In this document: positions 6,457-12,544 of the stretch, one piece after another
Numbering within the stretch: the first letter of the stretch is position 1
Layout: the number at the start of each line of letters is the position of its first letter
Source of the DNA: JBBSVE01 sp038233815
GTDB taxonomy: Bacteria > Pseudomonadota > Alphaproteobacteria > Rhodobacterales > Rhodobacteraceae
DNA: 12,544 nucleotides
Direction of reading: 5' to 3'
Assembly: GCA_038233815.1 (NCBI GenBank)
Contig: JBBSVE010000092.1
Location: 1 to 12,544 of the forward strand
Notes under the pieces: generated by a model
What the model was told of the DNA's origin: nothing
The model's database searches: none
The model's input: the letters and a program-made list of their open reading frames with translations, nothing else
Program-made: the position numbers and the translations under genes

Positions 6457-7734
6457 ATGACAACGATCATCGACATCCATGCCCGCGAGATCCTCGACAG
6501 CCGTGGAAACCCCACGGTGGAGGTCGACGTGGTGCTGGAGGGCGGCGAGATGGGGCGCGCCTCGGTCCCGTCGGGCGCCTCTACCGGCGCGCATGAGGCG
6601 CACGAACGCCGCGATGGCGACAAGGCCCGCTACATGGGCAAGGGCGTGCTGGAGGCCGTGGCGGCAGTCAATGGCGAGATCGCGGAGGAGCTGGTCGGCT
6701 TCGACGCCACCGACCAGATCGGCATCGACCGCACGATGATCGAGATGGACGGCACGCCGAACAAGGCCCGGCTGGGTGCAAACGCGATCCTCGGCGTGTC
6801 GCTCGCCGTGGCGAAAGCGGCAGCGGACGCCTGCACGCAACCGCTCTACCGCTATATCGGCGGCACGTCCGCCCGCATCCTGCCGGTCCCGATGATGAAC
6901 ATCATCAACGGCGGTCAACATGCCGACAACCCGATCGACATTCAGGAATTCATGATCATGCCGGTCGCGGCGGAGAACATTCGCGAGGCCGTGCGGATGG
7001 GCTCCGAGGTGTTCCACACGCTGAAGAAGGAGCTTTCGGCGGCGGGCCATAACACCGGGATCGGCGACGAGGGCGGCTTCGCGCCGGCCCTGAACTCCGC
7101 CCGCGACGCGCTCGATTTCATTCTGCGCAGCATCGAGAAGGCGGGCTATCGTCCGGGCGAGGATATCTTCCTCGCCGTGGACTGTGCCGCGACTGAATAT
7201 TACGAGGGCGGCCGCTACGAGATGAAGGGCGAGGGTCAATCGCTCGACATCGCGGAAAACGTCGATTTCCTCGCGGCACTGGCGGACGACTATCCGATCA
7301 TCTCCATCGAGGATGGCTGTGCGGAGGATGACTGGGAGGGGTGGAAGCTCCTGACCGACCGGCTCGGCGACCGGCTGCAGATCGTGGGCGACGATCTTTT
7401 CGTGACCAATCCTTCGCGGCTGGCCGACGGTATCGCGAAAGGCTGCGGCAACTCGATGCTGGTCAAGGTGAACCAGATCGGCACGCTGACCGAAACGCTC
7501 GCCGCCGTGGAGATGGCGCACCGGGCGGGCTTCACCAACGTGATGAGCCACCGGTCGGGGGAGACGGAGGACAGCACCATCGCCGATCTCGCCGTTGCCA
7601 CGAACTGCGGGCAGATCAAGACCGGATCGCTGTCGCGGTCGGACCGGCTCGCCAAATACAACCAGCTGATCCGTATCGAGGAGATGCTTGGCGAGGTTGC
7701 CGAATACGCCGGCCGCTCGGTCCTGCGCTCCTGA
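6457..7734 (+). CDS. eno: Enolase (phosphopyruvate hydratase)
   Basis: It interconverts 2-phosphoglycerate and phosphoenolpyruvate in glycolysis/gluconeogenesis in the cytoplasm. Full length at 425 residues. All active-site elements are present: the SRGNPTVEVDV N-terminal motif, SGASTG loop (39-44), H155 in GGQHADN, E164, catalytic E205 (GDEGGFAP), magnesium ligands D242, E285 and D312, base K337 (LVKVNQIGT), the SHRSGET signature (364-370) and K388. The start is fixed by GGAG seven bases before ATG and by the conserved N-terminus. It is followed after only 27 bases by the TIM homologue on the same strand with no terminator between, so the two are probably co-transcribed. Confidence 0.98.
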   Translation: MTTIIDIHAREILDSRGNPTVEVDVVLEGGEMGRASVPSGASTGAHEAHERRDGDKARYMGKGVLEAVAAVNGEIAEELVGFDATDQIGIDRTMIEMDGTPNKARLGANAILGVSLAVAKAAADACTQPLYRYIGGTSARILPVPMMNIINGGQHADNPIDIQEFMIMPVAAENIREAVRMGSEVFHTLKKELSAAGHNTGIGDEGGFAPALNSARDALDFILRSIEKAGYRPGEDIFLAVDCAATEYYEGGRYEMKGEGQSLDIAENVDFLAALADDYPIISIEDGCAEDDWEGWKLLTDRLGDRLQIVGDDLFVTNPSRLADGIAKGCGNSMLVKVNQIGTLTETLAAVEMAHRAGFTNVMSHRSGETEDSTIADLAVATNCGQIKTGSLSRSDRLAKYNQLIRIEEMLGEVAEYAGRSVLRS

Positions 7735-7761
7735 CGTGAGTGCAGGCAGCGGGGGCATCGC

Positions 7762-8544
7762 ATGAACGGCGGGACGGGACAGCCGGTATGGATCGGCACC
7801 AGCTGGAAGATGAACAAGACCCGCGCCGAGGCCCGCGCGTTCGCAAGCGTGCTTTGCGAAACGTCGCCCGACCCCCGCATCGCCCGCTTCGTCATCCCCC
7901 CCTTCACCGCCCTTGCGGAGGTGGCGGCGTTGCTTTCGGACACGGACGTAACGGTCGGCGCGCAAAACATGCACTGGGAGGATGCGGGCGCCTGGACCGG
8001 GGAGGTGTCGCCCCTGATGCTGGCCGATTGTGGCGCGCGGATCGTGGAGCTTGGTCATTCCGAACGGCGCGCCCATTTCAACGAGAGCGACCGCACCGTT
8101 GGTATGAAGACGGCAGCTGCCGTCCGGCACGGTCTGATCCCGCTGATCTGCATCGGGGAAACGGCGGCAGAGAAAGAGGCGGGCGACGCCGACCGCGTCC
8201 TGCGCCGTCAGGTCGAGGGCGCGCTGGCAGGCGTCGCCGGGTCCGATGCGCCGATCCTTCTGGCCTATGAGCCGGTCTGGGCTATCGGCGAAGGCGGCGT
8301 CCCCGCCTCGCCCGACTATGCCGACGACCGCCATGCCGCGATCATCGAGGTCGCGCGAGGGCTGACGGGACGCATCCTCCCCTGCCTCTACGGTGGCAGC
8401 GTGAACGCGGCGAACTGCGCCGATCTCGTTACCCGTCCGCATATTGGCGGACTTTTCATCGGGCGCGCGGCCTGGGACGTCCGGGGCTATCTCGACATCC
8501 TCGACCGCTGCGCCGTGGCACTCCGCGAAAGGGACACACCATGA
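7762..8544 (+). CDS. Triosephosphate-isomerase homologue, probably tetrulose-phosphate isomerase (EryH/LerI type)
   Basis: The 260-residue protein has the TIM-barrel fold and catalytic triad: K16 in GTSWKMN, H99 in ELGHSERR and E170 in AYEPVWAIG, plus YGGSV (210-214). Three sites depart from glycolytic TpiA. The usual GNWK is GTSWK; the mobile loop-6 GTGKT is GEGGV (176-180), losing the conserved Lys; and the phosphate-binding GG near the C-terminus is GR (234-235). From memory these are features of the TIM paralogues in erythritol/threitol operons, which move the carbonyl of a tetrulose phosphate (L-erythrulose 1-phosphate to D-erythrulose 4-phosphate). The next gene, an RpiB of matching type, overlaps it by ATGA. 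A run of five G six bases upstream is a weak ribosome-binding site. A glycolytic role is not excluded; a second tpiA elsewhere in the genome would support this reading. Confidence 0.85.
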   Translation: MNGGTGQPVWIGTSWKMNKTRAEARAFASVLCETSPDPRIARFVIPPFTALAEVAALLSDTDVTVGAQNMHWEDAGAWTGEVSPLMLADCGARIVELGHSERRAHFNESDRTVGMKTAAAVRHGLIPLICIGETAAEKEAGDADRVLRRQVEGALAGVAGSDAPILLAYEPVWAIGEGGVPASPDYADDRHAAIIEVARGLTGRILPCLYGGSVNAANCADLVTRPHIGGLFIGRAAWDVRGYLDILDRCAVALRERDTP

Positions 8545-9005
8545 AGATCGCGATTGCCGGCGATAGCGCCGGTGCCCCGCTGGCGAAGGCCTTGGCCGAC
8601 CATCTCTCGGGTCTGCCGGAGTTCGACGTGGCGGAGGTCAGCACGCCCCTGAACGAGGCCGAGAAGCTTTACGCAAATCTGGCAGAGCGGGTCGCAAAGG
8701 GCGTGCTGGACGGCACCTGGGACCGGGCGATCCTGTGTTGCGGGACGGGGATCGGCGTCTGCATGTCGGCCAACAAGGTGCCGGGAATACGCGCGGCCCA
8801 GACCCACGATACCTATTCGGCGGAGCGGGCGGCGCTGTCCAACAACGCGCAGATCATCACGATGGGCGCGCGTGTGATCGGGGCGGAACTCGCCAAGTCC
8901 ATCGCGGAGGCCTATCTGCGGAGCAGCTTCGACCCCGCTGGTCGGTCGGCGGGGAACGTCGATGCCATCGACGCGCTGGACGGGAAATACCATCCGGCCA
9001 AGTAG
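8541..9005 (+). CDS. RpiB/LacA-family isomerase, probably D-erythrulose-4-phosphate isomerase (EryI/DerI type)
   Basis: This 154-residue cytosolic sugar-phosphate isomerase has the RpiB catalytic cysteine in CCGTGIG (C67 by family position), an Asp in the N-terminal GDSAG (D8), H89 in QTHDTYSAERAALSNNAQ, and the GARVIG segment. The GDSAG start, the SNNAQ stretch and the GRSAGNVDAID C-terminus are, from memory, those of erythritol-operon RpiB proteins and not of ribose-5-phosphate isomerase B. The expected reaction is D-erythrulose 4-phosphate to D-erythrose 4-phosphate, feeding the pentose phosphate pathway. Its ATG overlaps the stop of the TIM homologue (ATGA), indicating translational coupling, and it also has its own GAAAGGG seven bases upstream. 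The stop lies five bases from the stop of the convergent dehydrogenase gene. Confidence 0.88.
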   Translation: MKIAIAGDSAGAPLAKALADHLSGLPEFDVAEVSTPLNEAEKLYANLAERVAKGVLDGTWDRAILCCGTGIGVCMSANKVPGIRAAQTHDTYSAERAALSNNAQIITMGARVIGAELAKSIAEAYLRSSFDPAGRSAGNVDAIDALDGKYHPAK

Positions 9006-9010
9006 GAGAG

Positions 9011-10687
9011 CTATGTCGGTTCGTCCGGTGCGCGCAGGCGAAAGCGGTGACGGTCCGCGAGCATCATTCGGGTCTGGCTGACCTCCTCCCGGCGCCGTTC
9101 CTCGGACCAGCCGAGCGCCTGACCCGCCACCTCTGCGATCCGCTCCAGATCGGCCTCCGTGAGGGTCCCGCCGATGGCAAGCGTGGTCCGGCGCAGGACG
9201 ATGTCGGAGAGGTGGCGCACCCGATCCTCCCGCGCGATCCAGTCGATTTCCCCCAGCGCATGGTCGGTCGAATCCGGCAGCCGCGCGTCGTCCGTGACCA
9301 CGCAACGGGCCGCGATGGCCCGCGCGGTGGTGCCGTATCGGGAGAGGAGCGCCTCGACACGCGCCGGGTCCAGACCGCAATCCTCTGCCACGTCTGCGAC
9401 CCATCGCGCCCGGTCGCCAGCACTCGGAAAACCCGCGCCGCCGCCGATCGGCAGCGCCTCTGTGGATCGTACGCGCGCGTGGCCGAGCTTGCCCAGCACC
9501 GCGTCGGCGACCTCCGCCGCAAATCCACGGAACGTCGTCCATTTGCCACCGACCATCGCCACGACCGGGAACGGGCGGTCCCCCTCCGGCTCCGCCCATG
9601 GTGCGGAATGGTCGCGGCTGACGAGGCCCGCTTTCGCGTCCGACGCGGGCAGAGGACGGATCCCGCTGTAGGCATAGACAATCTGCGACGCATCGAAGGA
9701 AAGGCCCGGCATCAGCGCCCGCAGGCTCGCGATGAAATAGGCGATCTCATCCTCCTCGCAACGCACGTCATCGGGATCGTCGGCGCGGATGTCCGTGGAC
9801 CCGACAAGCGCCAGACCGAGATAGTCGTAGACGAGGCAGATGCGCCCGTCGTCGGCCTCGAAATAGATCATCCGGCCCGCGAGGCTGCGGATCAGGTCTG
9901 GATGATCCAGAAGGACATGTGACCCCTTCGCGCCGCCGATCAGCCGCGATACGATGCCCATCGCGGCGTTCGTCCGATCAATCCATGGTCCGGCGGCGTT
10001 CACCACGATTTTTGGAGTGACGGAAAGCGTGGTGCCATCCTCCCGCCGGAAGGTCAGTGTGCCGCGAGTGCGCCGCTCCAGCGTCGTATGGTTCAGCGCC
10101 TGCGAACGTGGATTTGCGGCGATCCCGTCCACAATCAGTTCATGGACCAGCCGCTCCGGGCTGCGGATCCACGCGTCGTGGTAGAGCCCTGCCGCGACGA
10201 TGGCAGGGGTCAGCCCCGGCGTTTCCCGCAAGGCGCGGGCGCGCCCGATCATTCTGTGACGCGGCATGACCCGGTGCCGCGCACCGTAGAGATCGTAGAG
10301 CCAGAGGCCGATCTTGATCAGGACCGCACCCCGGCTCCGCGGTGCCGTGGTGGACCCGGCAAGCGTGCGCAGCGCAGCACCCACGCCTTTGGTCCATGAG
10401 AAGATCGGAATCAGCGTCGGCAGCGGTGCCACACAATGCGGCGCGTTCCGCAACAGCAGGTTCCGCTCCAGCGTCGATTGCGCGACGAGGCCGAACTCCC
10501 CCGTCTCCAGATATTTCAGCCCGCCGTGAATCAGGCGAGAGGGTGCGGCGCTTGTGCCCGATCCGAAATCGTCCTTGTCCAGGATCAGACAGCGCACCCC
10601 CTGCTCGCAGAGATCGCGGAAAAGCCCGCCCCCATTGATGCCCGCGCCGAGGATCACGACATCGAAATTACCGTCGTCGCCCGTCAC
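9011..10687 (-). CDS. GlpD-like FAD-dependent polyol-phosphate dehydrogenase (EryB type)
   Basis: This 558-residue member of the FAD glycerol-3-phosphate dehydrogenase family has the FAD-binding GAGINGGG (14-21), the RLIHGGLKYLE motif (51-61), NAAGPW (230-235), GSTDI (296-300), SGIRPLP (341-347), GGKWTTFR (380-387), and a helical C-terminal domain from about 400. It is expected at the inner membrane, passing electrons to quinone. With an FGGY kinase immediately upstream and tetrulose-phosphate isomerases next door, the likely substrate is erythritol 4-phosphate or a similar C4 polyol phosphate; a plain GlpD role is the alternative. Translation starts at GTG, whose last bases form the kinase stop (GTGA overlap), with GGAGGA seven bases upstream. 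Length and motifs are complete. Confidence 0.85.
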   Translation of the reverse strand: MTGDDGNFDVVILGAGINGGGLFRDLCEQGVRCLILDKDDFGSGTSAAPSRLIHGGLKYLETGEFGLVAQSTLERNLLLRNAPHCVAPLPTLIPIFSWTKGVGAALRTLAGSTTAPRSRGAVLIKIGLWLYDLYGARHRVMPRHRMIGRARALRETPGLTPAIVAAGLYHDAWIRSPERLVHELIVDGIAANPRSQALNHTTLERRTRGTLTFRREDGTTLSVTPKIVVNAAGPWIDRTNAAMGIVSRLIGGAKGSHVLLDHPDLIRSLAGRMIYFEADDGRICLVYDYLGLALVGSTDIRADDPDDVRCEEDEIAYFIASLRALMPGLSFDASQIVYAYSGIRPLPASDAKAGLVSRDHSAPWAEPEGDRPFPVVAMVGGKWTTFRGFAAEVADAVLGKLGHARVRSTEALPIGGGAGFPSAGDRARWVADVAEDCGLDPARVEALLSRYGTTARAIAARCVVTDDARLPDSTDHALGEIDWIAREDRVRHLSDIVLRRTTLAIGGTLTEADLERIAEVAGQALGWSEERRREEVSQTRMMLADRHRFRLRAPDEPT

Positions 10688-12216
10688 GCCCGGTCCTCCA
10701 TCGCGCCGATCTCCGGCCAGAGCGGGGCCATCGCATCCGCGATCCGGCCGTGCAGGGCAAAGCTCCTGTCATAGTCCGCGCTACGCGCCGCGTCCGGGAT
10801 GTGGCGGCGCAGCGACGCCGCGAGATCGCGCGGATCGTCGTGAACCGAGGAGAACAGGCCCACCGCCGTTCCGGCGCAAAGTGCGGCACCCCACGCCGCG
10901 GCCTCTTCCGTATCGGTGACGGCGACGGGCATCCCCAGCACGTCGGCGAACATTTGCGCCACCGCCGGATTGCGCGAAATGCCACCCGTGAGACGCGCCT
11001 CGTGGACCGTGAAACCGCTGCGCAGCGCATCGACATGGACGCGGTGGTTGAAGGCGATCCCCTCGAGCACCGCGCGCAGCATGTCGGAGCGGTCGTGCCA
11101 GCCCCGAAGCCCGGTGAAACTGCCGCTCGCCCGGTCGCCCTGCGGCGCGCCGTAGAGGTAGGGGTGGAACATCACCGAGGTCCGCCTGGCCATCGCCGCG
11201 TCGATCGCCGCGTCGATCGCGGGGGCGAGCATCGTGTGGATCGACCGGCCCTGCGCCGCGGCCTCCGCCTGATCGGCGATGCAGAGCGTATCGAGGAACC
11301 AGTCGTAGTTGACCGCCGACGCGGGCGAGATCGCCATGTTGTTCCATTGCCCCGGCGACACCGCATTGCGGCAGAACCAGCGCCGGTCCGTGCGGGGTCG
11401 GTTTGAGATCACCTCGTTGATCGAATAGGTGCCGGCGACGATCCCCACCACGCCCTCCACCTGCGCGCCGATCCCAAGTGCGGAGGCGGTGACGTCATGC
11501 AACCCTGCCGCCACAGGCGTGCCTTCGCACAGCCCGGTGAGGGACGCGGCCGCTGCGGTGACATAGCCCGCAACGGCGTCGGAGGCGAGCACGCGAGGCA
11601 GCGCGTGCGCAATCCCCTCCAGCCCGAACAGCCGCAGGGCCTCCGGTGACTGCGCCTGCGTCAGCACGTCGGTGAACGCGGTGCTGGCCTCGGTCCGGTC
11701 CGTCGCGATCTCTCCGGTCAGGCAAAAGCGGAGCCAGTCCTTGCAGGACAGAACGTGACCGATCCGGGCAAAGCGCGACGGATCTGTTTCACGGATCCAT
11801 GCGAGCAGGGCGGATGGGGCCGAGACATGCGGCACCTGCCCGGTCAGCGCCAGCGACGCATCGGCCACGCCGTCCGTCTCCCAACCGGCAACGATCCCGC
11901 CCGCGCGACTGTCCAGCGACAGGATCCCCTGCCCGAGGGGACGCCGCTCCCCGTCCAGAAGGTAAAGCCCGTCGCCATGTGCCGTCGCCGCCACCCCGAC
12001 GATGTCGGAGGCGGGTCGACCACTGGCCGAAACCGCCTCCGAAATCGCTTCGGCTGTGGCGGTCCAGAGGGCGGCCATGTCGCGCTCCACAAAACGCGGC
12101 TCCGGGCCCTGCGGGCGCAGCTTGCGTCGAGCGACGGAAAGCTGCGTGCCGCGCGCGTCAAAGACGACCGCCTTGGTCATCGTCAGGCCGCTGTCTATTC
12201 CCAGAAGGCAGGACAT
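10684..12216 (-). CDS. FGGY-family carbohydrate kinase, probably a C4-polyol kinase (EryA type)
   Basis: This 510-residue two-domain kinase has the N-terminal ATP/phosphate loop GIDSGLTMTK (6-15), the substrate-side motif ATAHGDGLYLLD (77-88), SLDSRAG (100-106), the catalytic Asp in AAGLHDVTA (D241), and the C-terminal GGISRN (411-416) with a following helix DTEEAAAWGAAL. The overall pattern is closest, from memory, to the EryA/L-xylulose-kinase branch and not to GlpK. Genomic context points to an erythritol- or threitol-like polyol, phosphorylated in the cytoplasm before oxidation by the next gene. GAGG four bases before ATG is the ribosome-binding site. Upstream, 78 bases away on the same strand, is a sugar-binding protein gene. 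Exact substrate is not settled by sequence; L-xylulose or another pentulose remains possible. Confidence 0.85.
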   Translation of the reverse strand: MSCLLGIDSGLTMTKAVVFDARGTQLSVARRKLRPQGPEPRFVERDMAALWTATAEAISEAVSASGRPASDIVGVAATAHGDGLYLLDGERRPLGQGILSLDSRAGGIVAGWETDGVADASLALTGQVPHVSAPSALLAWIRETDPSRFARIGHVLSCKDWLRFCLTGEIATDRTEASTAFTDVLTQAQSPEALRLFGLEGIAHALPRVLASDAVAGYVTAAAASLTGLCEGTPVAAGLHDVTASALGIGAQVEGVVGIVAGTYSINEVISNRPRTDRRWFCRNAVSPGQWNNMAISPASAVNYDWFLDTLCIADQAEAAAQGRSIHTMLAPAIDAAIDAAMARRTSVMFHPYLYGAPQGDRASGSFTGLRGWHDRSDMLRAVLEGIAFNHRVHVDALRSGFTVHEARLTGGISRNPAVAQMFADVLGMPVAVTDTEEAAAWGAALCAGTAVGLFSSVHDDPRDLAASLRRHIPDAARSADYDRSFALHGRIADAMAPLWPEIGAMEDRA

Positions 12217-12260
12217 GAAGCCTCATCGAGACGGCTGGCGGCGCTGTCGACGCCCGTTCC

Positions 12261-12287
12261 GGGGGGCACCCGCAGGGAATGCCCCCC
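12261..12287 (-). terminator. Stable hairpin just after the sugar-binding protein gene
   Basis: GGGGGGCA (12261-12268) pairs perfectly with TGCCCCCC (12280-12287) around an 11-base loop. On the minus strand it begins seven bases after the binding-protein stop and is followed by GC-rich sequence with no T run. Binding-protein genes in ABC operons often carry such a hairpin, which shields the upstream message from 3' decay and lowers downstream expression. Partial termination before the kinase is the alternative. Confidence 0.5.
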
Positions 12288-12294
12288 AACGGTC

Positions 12295-12544
12295 TCAGTT
12301 GTCCAGAACGAAGGGCGCGGAGTATTTGTCGATATTGTCCTTCGTGATGAGCAGGCAGTCGAAGAGCTGCTTCTCGCTCGCGGCACCCGTCTTGCCGGTG
12401 GTAATGAACGCATCCGCCTGCTTGACCGCATCGGCGGAGAAGATCGCGACCGGTTGCAGCACGGTATAGGCCATCTCGCCCGCCTTCACCGCATCGACCG
12501 CGTCGGGGGACCCGTCGAAGCCGCCGACCACGACGCCCTTGAGC
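12295..12544 (-). CDS. ABC sugar/polyol transporter substrate-binding protein, C-terminal 82 residues
   Basis: The reading frame enters from the right edge of the window and ends at the TGA at 12297-12295, so the N-terminus and signal peptide are missing. The visible part begins LKGVVVGGFDGSPDAVDAV, which contains the ligand-contacting Asp-Gly-Ser-Pro turn of ribose-type periplasmic binding proteins (Peripla_BP_4). It continues through KAGEMAYTVLQPVAIFSADA to the closing LLITKDNIDKYSAPFVLDN. Such proteins bind the sugar in the periplasm and deliver it to a membrane permease with cytoplasmic ATPase; those genes are not in the window. Its position directly upstream of the kinase and dehydrogenase, same strand, suggests an import system for the same polyol (compare EryG in rhizobial erythritol loci). 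Confidence 0.85.
   Translation of the reverse strand, partial: LKGVVVGGFDGSPDAVDAVKAGEMAYTVLQPVAIFSADAVKQADAFITTGKTGAASEKQLFDCLLITKDNIDKYSAPFVLDN

Noticed and set aside
5087..6460. 457-residue plus-strand frame through the transporter and DUF533-like gene
   Set aside because: Out of frame with the real gene at 5535 and antisense to the transporter; Arg/Gly-rich low-complexity product.
6268..8442. 724-residue minus-strand open frame
   Set aside because: Antisense to eno and the TIM homologue, both of which are certain; composition is that of a complement frame.
8487..9599. 370-residue minus-strand frame across the convergent junction, and its plus-strand counterpart at 8735-9922
   Set aside because: Both overlap the well-supported RpiB-like and dehydrogenase genes in other frames and carry no family motif.
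9011..12216. Reading the kinase and dehydrogenase as a glycerol glpK-glpD pair
   Set aside because: The kinase motifs fit the EryA/L-xylulose-kinase branch better than GlpK, and adjacent tetrulose-phosphate-type isomerases point to a C4 polyol. Not fully excluded.
1..12544. CRISPR array, tRNA, rRNA or replication origin
   Set aside because: No regularly spaced repeats, cloverleaf-forming segments, rRNA-like sequence or iteron/DnaA-box clusters were seen on either strand.

Overview
The window looks like chromosomal DNA of a high-GC alphaproteobacterium, most probably a Rhodobacterales/Rhodobacteraceae member. This rests on protein style (a 1215-residue B12-dependent NrdJ, the enolase, erythritol-type sugar isomerases), strongly GC-biased third positions that create long false antisense ORFs, and compact polycistronic gene order. 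No rRNA, tRNA, CRISPR array or origin is visible.

Left edge (1-487). Bases 1-140 are one end of an IS5-family insertion sequence running out of the window: terminal inverted repeat at 121-140 and the first 25 codons of the transposase on the minus strand (77 to 1). Bases 141-487 form an AT-richer stretch with no convincing gene. It holds a good intrinsic terminator (326-366, minus strand) that probably ends the nrdJ transcript.

Core housekeeping block (488-7734). nrdJ (minus) encodes a complete class II ribonucleotide reductase. Its ~390-nt upstream region has a probable NrdR box overlapping a TTGACG/CAAGAT promoter, plus several unexplained inverted repeats. Next comes an EamA/DMT-family 10-TM transporter (minus), divergent from a glycine-rich DUF533/TerB-like protein (plus) across a 100-bp spacer, and then enolase (plus).

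C4-polyol block (7762-12544). Twenty-seven bases after eno are a triosephosphate-isomerase homologue and an RpiB homologue that overlap by ATGA. Both look like the tetrulose-phosphate isomerases of erythritol/threitol catabolism (EryH/LerI and EryI/DerI), not glycolytic TpiA or ribose-5-phosphate isomerase. Converging on them from the right are a sugar-binding protein of an ABC importer (partial), an FGGY-family kinase and a GlpD-like FAD dehydrogenase (EryA- and EryB-like; the last two overlap by GTGA). The inferred route is polyol import, phosphorylation, oxidation to a tetrulose phosphate, and two isomerisations to D-erythrose 4-phosphate, which enters the pentose phosphate pathway. Substrate assignment (erythritol, threitol or a related polyol) is inference. 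No eryC-like gene or dedicated regulator lies in the window, and the transporter permease and ATPase must lie outside it if present.

No wholly new system was seen. The most interesting points are the split, convergent layout of the polyol pathway with its isomerases apparently co-transcribed with enolase, the non-canonical active-site loop of the TIM homologue, and the regulatory DNA upstream of nrdJ.
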